Positions 1 through 10,885 of a stretch of 64,000 bases of DNA are shown here, one piece after another (the first letter of the stretch is position 1; every line of letters starts with the position of its first letter). Made by a program: the position numbers and the translations under genes. The notes beneath the pieces are model-generated. The model saw only the letters and a program-made list of their open reading frames with translations, did not search any database and was not told where the DNA came from. This DNA is from Hordeum vulgare subsp. vulgare (taxonomy: Eukaryota > Streptophyta > Magnoliopsida > Poales > Poaceae): positions 429,926,676-429,990,675 of the forward strand of contig NC_058521.1 in the NCBI RefSeq assembly GCF_904849725.1, in the 5' to 3' direction.

Positions 1-2
1 AT

Positions 3-884
3 GTTTACCGATCTGAAAATTTGGTTATGCTTCGTTATTGTTATACTAATTATGAATATAATGCCCATATTTACCGATTTATGGAGAAATTCTATGCTGC
101 CCAAGAAGAGATTAATACTTTGCAGGAAACTATGGAAGAAGAAAATGTTGAAACTGTGAGCTCATTAGATGAAAAAGATGACGAGGAGAGCGAAGAACAA
201 AAGGAGGAAGAGCGGACTAGCTACCCGTGCCCACCTTCTAATGAGAGTAACTCTTCAACTCATACATGGTTTAATTTCCCTTCATTCTTACCGAAGGATG
301 AATGCTATGTTGATTGCTATGATCCCTTGGATTCGTTTGAAATATCCCTTTTTGACGAACTTGATGCTTGCTATGCTTGTGGCCATGATACCAATATGAA
401 TGATGCTTATGAAGATGAACTTGCTATATTTCCTTATGTTAAACATGAAATTGTTGCTATCGCACCCACTTATGATAGTCCTATTATCTTTTTGAACTCT
501 CCCAACTACACTATATCGGAGAAGATTGCTCTTATTAGGGATTACATAGATGGGTTGCCTTCTACTATTACACATGATGATTTTGATGAATATAATATGC
601 ATGTGCTTGCTGCTCCTACTTGCAATTATTATGAGAGAGGAACTACATCTCCACCTCTCTATGTTTCCAACATGATAAAATTGCAAGAAACTGCTTATGC
701 TATGTATTGGCCTTTACTTGATGTGCATGAATTGTTCTTTTATGACATGCCAATGCATACGAAGAGAGTTAGACTTTGTCATTGCATGATATATGTTACC
801 TTGTGCTCACTACTAAATTACAAATCATTGTTAATTAAAATTGGCTTTGATATACCTTGGGATCCGGGTGGATCAATTACTTGA
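3..884 (+). CDS. Partial unidentified protein of element A
   Basis: The frame is open from the left edge of the window to a TGA at 882-884, so the start is missing and at least 293 codons remain. The first third is very acidic (runs of E, D and S around residues 30-70). The middle is rich in Asp, Tyr and Cys. The end, around residues 240-290, has a basic and then hydrophobic stretch (MHTKRVRLCHCMIYVTLCSL) that could be one membrane-like segment. I see no retroviral gag or pol signature, no zinc knuckle and no protease motif. Its position upstream of a long non-coding 3' region is typical of the unknown ORFs of this element type. Function unknown. Confidence 0.55.
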   Translation, partial: VYRSENLVMLRYCYTNYEYNAHIYRFMEKFYAAQEEINTLQETMEEENVETVSSLDEKDDEESEEQKEEERTSYPCPPSNESNSSTHTWFNFPSFLPKDECYVDCYDPLDSFEISLFDELDACYACGHDTNMNDAYEDELAIFPYVKHEIVAIAPTYDSPIIFLNSPNYTISEKIALIRDYIDGLPSTITHDDFDEYNMHVLAAPTCNYYERGTTSPPLYVSNMIKLQETAYAMYWPLLDVHELFFYDMPMHTKRVRLCHCMIYVTLCSLLNYKSLLIKIGFDIPWDPGGSIT

Positions 885-1682
885 GCACTTTATGCCTAGC
901 TTAATTGCTTTAAAGAAAGCGCTGCCTGGGAGACCACTCGGAAGTTCTAGAGAGTCATTTATTTCTGTTGTGCTTTTATATAGTTTCAAAACAAAAAATA
1001 TAGAGGGGAACTTAAAACTTTTTCAAAAAGAGAAGCGATTGAAAGGTGATGCATTGCGGAAGTGAGGGTCGAGCTTGAACACTTGTGTTCATGCTCATGG
1101 AAACAATGTAGAATTTTTCATGGAAGTTTCTCGAAAAAATAATTATCCCCTTGTAAAATTCCATTTATTATAAAAATAATGTGCCAAGTAAAGCCTTTAT
1201 GATTAGTTTGGGTGATAGTTATTTGATCATGCTGAAAAAAGACAGAAACTTTATGCTCACGAAATTATTTTTAATTCCTATACAAAACGAGCTTTTGAGT
1301 TGATTCTTTTTGATGCTGATTGATATGAAAATTTCCCTAATTTTCATAATTGTTTCAGAATTTTTGGGATAGCATAGGTATACGAAATATACAGATTGCT
1401 ACAGACTGTTCTGTTTTTGACAGATTCTGTTTTTGTTGTGTTGATTGCTTATTTTGATGAAACTATGGTTATTATCGGGGGGTACGAGCCATGGATAAGT
1501 GAGAATACAGTAATATAACATCAATATAAATGGAAAATAAGTTTCCTACAGCACCTAAAAAGCTGGTGGTTTTTTTTCTTATGCTAATGATATCACGAGT
1601 TTCTGTTTAAGTTTTGTGTGATTGAAGTTTTCAAGTTTTGGGTGAGACCACAATGGATGAAGGAATAAGGAGAGGCAAGAGC

Positions 1683-1771
1683 CTAAGCTTGGGGATGCCC
1701 GAGGCACCCCAAGGTAATATTAAAGGAAGAATCAAGCGTCTAAGCTTGGGGATGCCCCGGAAGGCATCCCC
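1683..1771 (+). repeat. Two PPT-like motifs that can each fold into a hairpin
   Basis: CTAAGCTTGGGGATGCC occurs twice (from about 1683 and 1740), nearly identical to the polypurine tract in front of the 3' LTR. Each is followed by its near-complement: GGGGATGCC (1748-1756) pairs with GGCATCCCC (1763-1771), and the first copy reads GGGGATGCCCGAGGCACCCC at 1691-1710. The same pair of hairpins occurs in element H at 52706-52725 and 52761-52785. Confidence 0.65.
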
Positions 1772-2921
1772 TCTTTCATCTACAATCTATCGGTAATTTT
1801 ACTCGGAGCTATATTTTTATTCGTCACATGATATGTGCAAATGGTTGGAGCGTATTTTGTGTTTATTTTTCCTTTTTATTTTATGCACCATGTTGGTATG
1901 AGATAGTCCTTGGTTGATTTATATAATGCTCTTTGCACTTCACTTATATCTTTTGAGTATGGCTTTATAGAATGCTTCATGTGCTTCACTTATATCATTT
2001 GAAGTTTGGATTGCCTGTTTCCCTACACATAGAAAAACACCATTTGTAGAATGCTCTTTTGCTTCACTTATATTTGTTAGAGCGGGGCATATCTTTTGTA
2101 GAAATAATTAAACTCTCATGCTTCACTTACACCTATTTAGAGAGTTAACACGAGTTGGACATTCACATGGTTAGTCATAAAATCCTACATAAAACTTGTA
2201 GATCACTTAATATGATATGTTTGATTCCTTGCAATAGTTTTGCGACATGAAGATGTGATATTAGTGTCATGCTAGTGAGTAATTGTGTATTCGTAGAAAT
2301 ACTTTTGTTAAGGTTTGTGATTCCCGTAGCATGCACGTATGGTGAACCGTTATGTGACGAAGTCGGAGCATGATTTATTTATTGATTGTCATCCTTTGTG
2401 TGGAAGTCGGGATCGCGCGATGGTTAACTCCTACCAAGCCTTCCCTTAGGAGCATGCGTGTAGTAACTTGTTTCAATGACTAATAGACTTTTGTAATAAG
2501 TATGTGAGTTCTTAATGACTAATGTTGAGTCCATGGATTATACGCACTCTCACCCCTCCACCATTGCTAGCCTCTCTAGTACCGCGCAACTTTCGTCGAT
2601 GCATTACACCCACCATATACCCTTCCTCAAAACAGCCACCATACCTACCTATTATGGCATTTCCATAGCCATTCCGAGATATATTGCCATGCAACTTCCA
2701 TCGTTCAGTTTATTATGACATGCACCATCATTGTCATATTGCTTTGCATGATCGTAAGATAGCTAGCATGATGTTTTCATGGCTTGTCCATTTTTTGATG
2801 TCATTAGTACGCTAGATCATTGCATATCCCAGTACACCACCAGAGGCATTCATATAGAGTCATATTTTGTTCTAAATATCGAGTTGTAAGTAAATAAAAG
2901 TGTGATGATCATCATTATTAG

Positions 2922-3054
2922 AGCATTGTCCCATGTGAGGAAGTAATAAAAGAGGCCAATGAAGCCCAAATAAAAAAAGGCCAAAGAAGCCCACCAAAAA
3001 AAGAGAAAAAAATAATGATAAAAAAATGAGAGAAAAGAGAGAAGGGACAATGCT
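2922..3054 (+). repeat. 11-bp inverted repeat around an A-rich purine segment
   Basis: AGCATTGTCCC (2922-2932) is the exact reverse complement of GGGACAATGCT (3044-3054). The 111 bp between them are mainly A and G. Element H has the same arrangement at 53837-53847 and 53949-53959 with one changed base. Confidence 0.7.
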
Positions 3055-3800
3055 ACTATCCTTTACCACACGTGTGCTTCAAAGTAGCACCATGATCTTC
3101 ATGATAGAGAGTCTCCTATGTTGTCACTTTCATATACTAGTGGGGAATTTTAATTATAGAACTTGGCTTGTATATTCCAATGATGGGCTTCCTCAAATTG
3201 CCCTAGGTCTTCGTGAGCAAGCGAGTTGGATGCATACCCACTAGTTTTTTTTGAACTTTCATACACTTATAACTCTTGTGCATTTGTTGCATGGCAATCC
3301 CTACTCACTCACATTGATATCTATTGATGGGCATTTCCATAGCCCGTTGATACGCCTAGTTGATGTGAGCCTATCTCCTCCTTTTTGTCTTCTCCACAAC
3401 CACCATATTCTATTCCACCTGTAGTGCTATGTCCATGGCTCACGCTCATGTATTGCGTGAAAGTTGAAAAAGTTTGAGAACACTAAAGTATGAAACAATT
3501 GCTTGGCTAAAACCGGGGTTGTGCATGATTTAAATACGTTGTGTGGGGAAGATGGAGCATAGCCAGACTATATGATTTTGTAGGGATAACTTTCTTTGGC
3601 AATGATATTTTGAGAAGACATGATTGCTTTGTTAGTATGCTTGAAATATTGTTATCTTTATGTCAAACGATAGACTATTGCTTCGAATCACTCGTGTTTT
3701 AGTATTCATGCCATGATTAGATTATATGATCAAGATTATGCTAGGTAGCATTCCACATCAACAATTATCTTTTTTATCATTTACCTACTCAAGGACGAGC

Positions 3801-3821
3801 AGGAATTAAGCTTGGGGATGC
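3801..3821 (+). other. Polypurine tract of element A
   Basis: AGGAATTAAGCTTGGGGATGC lies directly before the LTR start TGATACG at 3822. Its position and the GGGGA core are what is expected of the plus-strand primer. The corresponding site in H is 54708-54727. Confidence 0.75.
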
Positions 3822-5313
3822 TGATACGTCTCCATCGTATTTTAATTTTTGATTGTTTCATGCCAATATTCTACAACTTTCATATACTTTTGGCTACTTT
3901 TTATAGTATTTGTTGGACTAACTTATTGATTCAGTGCCCAGTGCCAGTTCCTGTTTGTTGCATGTTTTTCGTTTCATAGAATATCCATACCAAACGAACT
4001 CCAAACGCAATAAAAAACCTACGGGGATTTTTTTTGGAATATTTATGGTTTTTTGGAAGAAGAATCAACGCGAAACGATGCCCGAGGGGGTCACGAGCCC
4101 AGGAGGCGCGCCCTACCCCCCCCCCCCAGACGCGTCTGGCAGACTCGTGACCAACCCCTAAGGCGGTTGGGGCCCTTCTTTCGCCAAAAGAAAGCTAATA
4201 TACAGAAGAAAATCGTGTTAAAAGGACACCTCAATCGGAGTAACAGGTCTCTGGAAATTTAAGAAATGCTGAAAGGCGAGAATCTGGGAGCGCAGAAACA
4301 GAAGGACATAGAGAGAGAGATCCGATCTCAGAGGGGCTCTCGCCCCTCTGCCGCCATGGAGACCATGGACCAGAGGGGAAACCCTTCTCCCATCTAGGGA
4401 GGAGGTCAAGGAAGAAGAAGAAGAAGGGGGGCTCTCTCCCCCTCTCCCCCTGCGGCGCCGGAACGCTGCCCAGGACATCATCGTGTGATGGCGATCTACA
4501 CCAACCCCTCCTTCATCTTCACCAACACCTCCATCACCTTCCCTCATCTATATTCAGCGGTCCACTCTCCCGCAACCCGATGTACTCTCTAGTTGAAAAT
4601 GGTGCTATATGCTTCATATTATTATCCAATGATGTGTTGCCATCCTATGATGTCTGAGTAGATTTTCGTTGTCCTATCGGTGATTGATGAATTGCTATGA
4701 TTGGTTTAATTTGCTTGTGGTTATGTTGCTGTCCTTTGGTGCCCATCATATAGGCGCGCGCGTGGATCACACCATAGGGTTAGTAGTATGTTGATAGGAG
4801 TATGTATTGGAGGGCAAGGGTGACAAAAGCTTCAGCCTAGCATAGAAATTGATGCATACGGGATTGAAGGGGGACCAATATATCTTATTGCTATGGTTGG
4901 GTTTTACCTTAATGAATGTTAGTAGTTGCGGATGCTTGCTAATAGTTCCAATCATAAGTGCATAGAATTCGAAGTAAGGGATGACATGCTAGCAGTGGCC
5001 TCTCCCACATAAAACTTGCTATCGCTCTAGTAACGTAGTCAATTGCTTAGGGACAATTCCGCAACTCCTACCACCACTTTTCCACACTCGTTAAACTAAC
5101 GTAATTGTTTCTTTATGTAAACAACCCTTAGTTTTTATTTATGTGTTCTTTATTATCTTGCAAACCTATCCTATCACACCTACAAAGTACTTCTAGTTTC
5201 ATACTTGTTCTAGGTAAAGCAAACGTAAAGTGTGCGTAGAGTTGTATCAGTGGTCAATAGAACTTGAGGGAATATTTGTCCTACCTTTAGCTCCTCGTAC
5301 TTGTGGGTTATCA
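3822..5313 (+). repeat. 3' LTR of element A
   Basis: It runs from TGATACGTCTCC to CTTGTGGGTTATCA, with TGATA/TATCA ends. The same ends, slightly mutated, define the solo LTR at 6922-8316. Length is about 1492 bp. A 9-bp stem (GGTCACGAG at 4089-4097 with CTCGTGACC at 4144-4152) sits upstream of an AT-rich TATA-like stretch near 4195. The base after the LTR belongs to Copia element B. The five bases ACAAG (5314-5318) should be the target duplication, but the other copy is outside the window. Confidence 0.85.
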
Positions 5314-6916
5314 ACAAGCCCCGCTCATACTCATACAACTACCACGCCTTTGCCACCAAAAGATCTCATCCCTGAAATGGAGCCCATAATTCAAGAACAA
5401 GAAGATGTTCATCATCAGGTACAAGAACAAGAACAAGTCCATCATCAAGTACAAGACCAAGAACATGCATATGTCGATATTGATGAAACTCCCGATGATG
5501 ATGAACCTCAACAAATGATGCACGAAGATCTTTCTCCACACATTTTGGATCCTTATGTTGAGGATGCTCATGATGAGAATGAGTTGAAACTCATGAAACC
5601 TTAACCTTCATAATGCCTCGTGTGACTGGTCGTGTTGACGTTGAACAAATTCTCACCAAGATATTGGAAGGTAGAGTCACCATAAACAATTGACAAACTT
5701 TTGTGCTCACTTCTCCTTTGTCTCTACTGTTGTTCCTCTCAAGGCACAAGATGCGTTGGTGGACCACGACTGGCTTGTTGCTATCTAAGAAGAGTTGAAC
5801 AGCTTCGAGCGCAACCAAGTGTGGTCTTTAGTCGAAAGGCCAACTAAGGAGCACAATGTCATTGGAACAAAATGAATTTTTAAGAACAGACAAGATGAAA
5901 ATGGTGTTATCATCAGAAAGAAGGCAAGGTTAGTGGCACAAGGGTTGTCACAAGTTGAAGGCTTGGACTTTGATGAGACCTTTGCCCCCATTGCCCGTCT
6001 TGAATCAATTCACATTTTACTTGCTTATGCTGCCTTCAATGGTTTTACTTTACACCAAATGGACATTAAGAGTGCTTTTTCTTAACGGTCCTCTACAAGA
6101 AGAAGTATATGTGGCACAACCACCTGGGTTTATTGACCCCGATCACAAAGAGTATGTGTACAAACTTCACAAGGCCTTATATGGCCTCAAACAAGCACCT
6201 CGTGCTTGGTATGATCATCTTAAGAAGTTTCTACTTGATTATGGTTTTGTGAGAGGGGTGATTGAACCTACTCTCTTCACTAAGAGGGAAAAAGGTGATT
6301 TGATCATGTGTCAAATTTATGTAGATGATATCATTTTTGGTTCCCCTAATATCCATTTATGCAAGAAGTTTGTGGATTCCATGACAAAGAACTTTGAGAT
6401 GTCACTGAATACAGATTTGAAATTCTCTCTCGGTTTTCAAATCCAACAATGTCAAGAAGGAATTTTTCTGTCTCAAACCAAGTATTTAAAGGATATTCTT
6501 GCTAAGTTCGGCATGACAAACGCCAGTCCATGTAAGGTACCCATGCCTACCACAACTTCTCTTAACGAAGACACAAATGGTATTCCATTTGACCCATCTA
6601 TTTACCGCTCTATGATTGGATCATTGATTTACCTTTGTGCATCTAGACCAGATATCACGTTAAGTGTAGGCTTTTGTGCTAGATTTCAAGCTTCCCCTAA
6701 GGAAAGCCATCATAAGGCTCTTAAGCATATTCTTAGATACCTTGTTCACACCCCAAGGTTGGGCCTATGGTACACCAAGGATGCCAAGTTTGATCTTATT
6801 GGCTATAGAGATGCAGATTGGGATGGAGACAAGGTCGGAAGAAAGTCCACCTCCAGGGGATGTCAGTTTCTTTGATGGTCCTTAGTGAGTTGGTCCTCGA
6901 AGAAGCAAAATTGTGT
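5314..6916 (+). pseudogene. Copia pol fragment of element B: linker, reverse transcriptase, start of RNase H
   Basis: The first part (to about 5600) is a low-complexity linker with the repeated unit VHHQVQ(E/D)QE. Reverse transcriptase follows from about 5770: [38 protein letters not shown] and the catalytic YVDDIIFG near 6320. The thumb/connection region has [18 protein letters not shown], and RNase H begins with [21 protein letters not shown]. The copy is dead: there is a nonsense codon in IGTK*IF, a frameshift near 6076 just after KSAF, and a TGA after CQFL at about 6875. The coding sequence stops at CTCCC (6917-6921), where a solo LTR is inserted, and resumes at 8322. Confidence 0.9.
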
Positions 6917-6921
6917 CTCCC
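6917..6921. repeat. Target-site duplication of the solo LTR (left copy)
   Basis: CTCCC here equals CTCCC at 8317-8321. Removing 6922-8321 restores a continuous RNase H reading frame of element B, which confirms the insertion point. Confidence 0.9.
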
Positions 6922-8316
6922 TTATAACCCACAAGTATAGGGGATCGCAACAGTTTTCGAGGGTAGAGTATTCAACCCAAATTTATTGATTCAACACAAG
7001 GGGAGCCAAAGAATATTCTCGAGTATTAGCAGTTGAGTTGTCAATTCAACCACACCTGAAAGACTTAGTATCTGCAGCAGGGTTTTAGTAGCAAAATGGT
7101 AGTAGTAGCGATAGCGGCGGTAACAGTAGCAGTAGTGATTTGTATAGCAAGTGTGACAGCAGTAGCGGTAAAGTAACTTAGCAAGGACCAGTATAGGAAA
7201 AGCTCGTAGGCATTGGATCGGTGATGGATAATTATGTCGGATGACATTCATCATGTAACAGTTATTACATAGGGTGATATGCAACTAGCTCCAGTTCGTC
7301 AATGTAATGTAGGCATGTATTCCGTATTTAGTCATACGTGATTATGGAAAAGAACTTGCATGGCATCTTTTGTCCATCCCTCCCGTGGCAGCGGGGTCCT
7401 AATGGAAACTAAGGGATATTAAGGTCTCCTTTTAATAGAGAACCGAAACAAAGCATTAGCACATAGTGAATACATGAACTCCTCATACTATGGTCATCTC
7501 CGGGAGTGGTTCCGACTATTGTCACTCTGGGGTTGCCGGGTCATAACACATAGTAGGTGACTACAACTTGCAAGATAGGATCAAGAACACACATATATTG
7601 ATGAAAACATAATAGGTTCAGATCTGAAATCATGGCACTTGGGCCCTAGTGACAAGCATTAAGCATAACAAAGTAGTAGCAACATCAATCTTACAACATA
7701 GTGGATACTAGGGATCAAACCCCATCAAAACTAAATCGATTACATGATAGATCTCATCCAACCCATCACCGTCCAGCAAGCCTACGATGAGATTACTCAC
7801 GAACAATGGAGAGCATCATGGAATTGGTGATGGAGGATGGTTGATGATGACGACGACGTCGATTTCCCCTCTCCAAAGCCCTGAACGGACTCGTGATCTG
7901 TCCTCCCGAGGAAGAACAGGTGGTGGCTGCAGCTCCGTATCGTGAAACGCGATGAACTCTTCTCTCCTAATTTTTCCTGGGCGAGAGAGACTTTATAGAG
8001 TTGGAGTTGGAGGCTGCGGAGCTACGTGGGTCCCACGAGCCTGCCAGGCGCGCCCTGGGGGGGCCTCCTGGGCTCGTGGGCTCCTGGCTCTGTGTCTTCG
8101 GGTAATTCTTGCGCCAGTATTTTTTATATATTCCACAAAAAATCCTTGTAAGTTTCCAGGCCATTCCGAGAACTTTTATTTCTGCACAAAAACAACACCA
8201 TGGCAATTCTGCTGAAAACAGCGTTAGTCCGGGTTAGTTCCATTCAAATCATGCAAATTATAGTCCAAAACAAGGGCAAAAGAGTTAGGAAAAGTAGATA
8301 TGCTGGAGTCGTATTA
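6922..8316 (-). mobile_element. Solo LTR of a TGATACG-type element, reverse orientation
   Basis: On the minus strand it begins TAATACGACTCC (canonical TGATACG) and ends ACTTGTGGGTTATAA (canonical TTATCA). The ends match the 3' LTR of element A. It is about 1395 bp and flanked by the CTCCC duplication, with no internal region, so it is a product of LTR-LTR recombination. A TATA-like CTATAAAGT lies at about 7991-7999 (minus strand), and directly upstream of it a 10-bp stem pairs 8032-8041 with 8071-8080. Frames of 60-97 codons inside it are not genes. Confidence 0.92.
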
Positions 8317-8628
8317 CTCCCTATCCACCGCTGAAGCTGAATATATTGCAACCGCAAGTTGTGCAACACAATTGCTATGGATGAGGCAAACTTTGAAGGA
8401 CTATGGTATAACCTACAGACATGTGCCTCTACTATGAGACAATGAAAGTTCCATAAAGATTGTTAAAAACCCTAGTGATCACTCTCACAGCAAGCACATT
8501 GACATTAGGTATCACTTATTAAGAGACCGTGTGCAAAAGGGTGATATTGACATTGCTTATGCTGGCACGGATATGCAACTTGCTTATATTTTCACCGAAC
8601 CACTCGATGAACATAGGTTCTGTCAACT
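8317..8628 (+). pseudogene. Copia RNase H and pol C-terminus of element B, second piece
   Basis: It opens with the second CTCCC copy and continues the interrupted RNase H: LSTAEAEYIATASCATQLLWM and the C-terminal motif resembling HIDIRYHLLRDRVQKGDI. It then runs to the pol end motif, here IFTEPLDEHRFCQL against the usual IFTKPLDE. The reading stops at about 8628, where LINE sequence begins. The last codons of pol are found at 23441-23487, after the LINE. Confidence 0.85.
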
Positions 8629-9754
8629 TGCTTATTTTTTATATATTCGTTGCTGATGTCAATGATATTTTCATCTTCAATAAGATTATTGGGCACCTTG
8701 GACTCTTGGAACTGCCTCTCAAAGGAAGATTTTTTACCTGGTCCAACATGCAAGATTCTCCACTTCTTGAACAGCTTGATTGGTTCTTCACTTCTGCTAA
8801 TTGGATATCTTCATATCCATTGACCCAAGTGACTCCTCTAGCTAAGTATGCTTCTGACCATGTTACATGTGTTGTCTCAATTAACACAACCATTCCCGAA
8901 AGTATCCTTTTTAGGTTTGAAAACTATTGGGTAGAAATGGAGGGTTTCCTGGAATGTGTTGCAAACTCATGGAAGGTTCCTTCCAGAAAGGCGCACATAT
9001 CTGCTATCATCATGGACAAGTTCAAGCATCTAAGACAGGCTCTAAGGAAATGGAAAACCAGCCTGTCCAAACTCAAAGCTACTATTGACAAATGCAATAA
9101 TGTAATACTCTGTCTTGATGATCTTGAGGAGCTCAGGCCACTATACAGACCAGAAGCAAACTTCAGGATAATTGTCAAATTTCACTTGGAGCACTTGTTA
9201 CATTTGCAATTTCTGTACTGGAAAAAGAGAGCCACAATAAGATATATTAAAGTGGGGGAGGAGAACACAAATATTTTCCATGCCATGGCCACTGAGAGAT
9301 ACAGGAAAAACTCCATCTCATCTCTCTCCTTGCCTGATGGTTCAGTCATCACTGAACTTGAACAGATTGCTGCTTGTTTCTGGTCTTCCTTCAAAGATAG
9401 GATGGGCACCTCACATGGCATTAATTTAGTTTTTGATCTCCAGGATCTCATCCAAAAAGTGGAAGGACTACCAATTCTGACTGAACCTTTTTCCAAAGAG
9501 GAAATGGACAGAACTATCAACGAAATGCCTATTGACAAAGCCCCTGGTCCTGGTGGTTTTAATGGACTCTTTTTCAAAAAATGTTGGCACATCATCTCCC
9601 CTGAGTTCTACCAACTTGCTGCTGCATTTCATGCTGGATCAGCCCAGCTGGAAATCATGAACTCCTCTTACATCACCCTTGTGCCAAAAAAGAGATCTCC
9701 TGAGCAAGTGGGTGACTTCAGGCCTATCTCCCTCATTGGTATGGCTGGCTGATA
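8629..9754 (+). pseudogene. LINE (L1-type) 5'-truncated ORF2: endonuclease end and reverse transcriptase start
   Basis: The protein begins inside the apurinic endonuclease domain: LKGRFFTWSN, LEQLDWFFTS and YASDHV, the last matching the SDH catalytic motif near the end of that domain. A linker of about 200 residues follows, then the start of reverse transcriptase with KAPGPGGFNG and DFRPISLI. ORF1 and the endonuclease N-terminus are missing, the usual 5' truncation of LINE copies. The frame stays open for about 370 codons up to the CACTA junction near 9754. The rest of the gene is at 21433-23159. The boundary with element B at 8629 is set by loss of Copia similarity and is good to about 15 bp. 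Confidence 0.9.
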
Positions 9755-9768
9755 GCAAAGAACCTCTT

Positions 9769-10020
9769 TGCCGTCAGTAGACACAAGGCGGACGGCAAAG
9801 GGCTGACTGATGGAAAAAATACTATTTGCCATGTGTCGGGCCTTTGTCGTCTGCCAGCGAACGGCAAAGGGACCAAGGGCAGACGGCAAAGAGCACGGGT
9901 GGGTCCCATGCCTACCGTGTCCGACGTAAGGCTAACTTTGCCATGGGTCAGCCTTTGCCGTCTGCCGTGGGGCCCTTTGCCGTCGGGGGGCGGACGACAA
10001 AGGGGCCGACCGTGTAACGG
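9769..10020. repeat. Left subterminal repeats of CACTA element D
   Basis: About eight copies of a 9-12 bp motif (TTTGCCGTC or its complement GACGGCAAA, with single changes) lie in both orientations. Such arrays are the known binding sites of CACTA accessory transposases. The same motif fills the right arm. Confidence 0.85.
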
Positions 10021-10380
10021 CCGTCTTCTCCCCCTCGCGCTCATTGTCTCTCTCCCCCCCAGTACTGTCTCTCTCTCCCCCTCGCGCTCACTGTCACTCG
10101 CCGCCGCCGCCGCCCCGCCTCGCTCCCACTAGCGACCCCCTCCCCGCGGTGCTTCCCTCCCCGCGGCGACCCCGGCCCCTCCCCACGGCCACCCCCTCCC
10201 CGCGGCCACACCCCTCCCCGCGGTGACCCCTCCCTACGGCCACCCCCTCCCCGTGGCCACACCCCTCCGGGCGACCCCTCCCTGTGGCCACCCCCTCCCC
10301 TCGGCCACACCCCTCCCGGCGGCCACACCCCTCCCTGCGGCCACCCCCTCCCCACGGCCACACCCCTCCCGCGGCAACTT
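10021..10380. repeat. C-rich low-complexity segment
   Basis: The sequence is mainly CCCCTCC, GCGGCC and CGCGG units, with a degenerate period of about 16-17 bp (CCACCCCCTCCCCGCGG). Long frames here, especially Gly/Arg-rich ones on the minus strand, are produced by composition and carry no domain. Confidence 0.75.
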
Positions 10381-10487
10381 CTCTGGTGAGTTCATTTTTT
10401 TCTTTTTTTCATTTCAGTGCATTTGTTAGTTTAGGTTACTCTAAGTGTTAATTAGGTTAATGTTAGTTTAGGTTAATTAGGTTACTA

Positions 10488-10599
10488 CTCCCTCCGTCCG
10501 GAAATACTTGTCCTAAAGATGAATGTATCTAGACTTATTTTAGTTATAGATACATTCATTATATTCATTTTTAGGACAAGTATTTCCGGATGGAGGGAG
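10488..10599. mobile_element. Stowaway MITE (Tc1/Mariner-derived), 112 bp
   Basis: Terminal inverted repeats CTCCCTCCGTCCGGAAATAC and its complement GTATTTCCGGATGGAGGGAG flank a short AT-rich centre. The TA target duplication is at 10486-10487 and 10600-10601. The TIR sequence is that of the common Triticeae Stowaway type (Thalos-like, from memory). No coding capacity. It sits in the 5' arm of element D. Confidence 0.96.
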
Positions 10600-10679
10600 T
10601 ATTAGTTTAATGTTAATTAGGTTATTGTTAGTTTAGGTTAATTAGGTTACTATTAATTTAGTGTTAATTAGGTTACTGT

Positions 10680-10885
10680 TAGAAGAGGAGGAGAAGGAGG
10701 AGGAGAAAGAAGAAGAAGAAGAAGAACAAGAAGAAAAAGAAGAAGAAGAAGAAGAAGAAGAAGAAGAAGAAGAGGAGAGAAAAGAAGAAGAAGAAGAAGA
10801 AGAAGAAGAAGAAGAAGACGAAGAGGAGGAGGAGAAAGAAGAAGAAGAAAAAGAGGAGAGAGGAGAAGAAGAAAGAAAAGGACCC
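10680..10885. repeat. GAA/GAG polypurine tract
   Basis: About 200 bp of almost pure A and G on the plus strand, mostly GAA and GAG triplets. It produces meaningless poly-Glu and poly-Ser frames. Long purine tracts of this kind can form triplex DNA; that is general knowledge, not shown here. Confidence 0.9.

Larger units (their letters stand above)
885..3800 (+). other. Non-coding 3' internal region of element A
   Basis: No credible gene lies here: short frames are scattered and lack known motifs. The region shares long stretches with 52498-54727 of element H, including the start GTAC(G/T)AGCCATGG, the repeated CTAAGCTTGGGGATGCC motif and the A-rich segment near 2940-3045. Conservation of non-coding DNA between two separate insertions indicates shared family origin and possibly cis-acting packaging or priming function. 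The last point is inference. Confidence 0.7.
1..5313 (+). mobile_element. Element A: 3' part of a TGATACG-type LTR retrotransposon
   Basis: The piece holds the end of one open reading frame, about 2.9 kb of non-coding internal DNA, a polypurine tract and a complete 3' LTR ending TTATCA. Its 5' part lies left of the window. The internal DNA from about 1480 onward is clearly related to 52498-54727 of element H, so A and H are relatives. I recall such elements as Sabrina/WHAM-like, Athila-related and non-autonomous in Triticeae; that name is from memory. No gag, protease, reverse transcriptase or integrase motif is visible here. It is inserted in the Copia element B, whose coding sequence starts immediately after the LTR at 5314. 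Confidence 0.85.

Noticed and set aside
4218..4547. 109-codon Gly/Arg/Asp-rich frame on the minus strand
   Set aside because: It is within the 3' LTR of element A and reflects C/T-rich leader-like sequence.
7952..8215. 87-codon frame on the plus strand and overlapping 79-codon frame on the minus strand
   Set aside because: Both lie inside the solo LTR and span its TATA box and stem-loop; no known motif.
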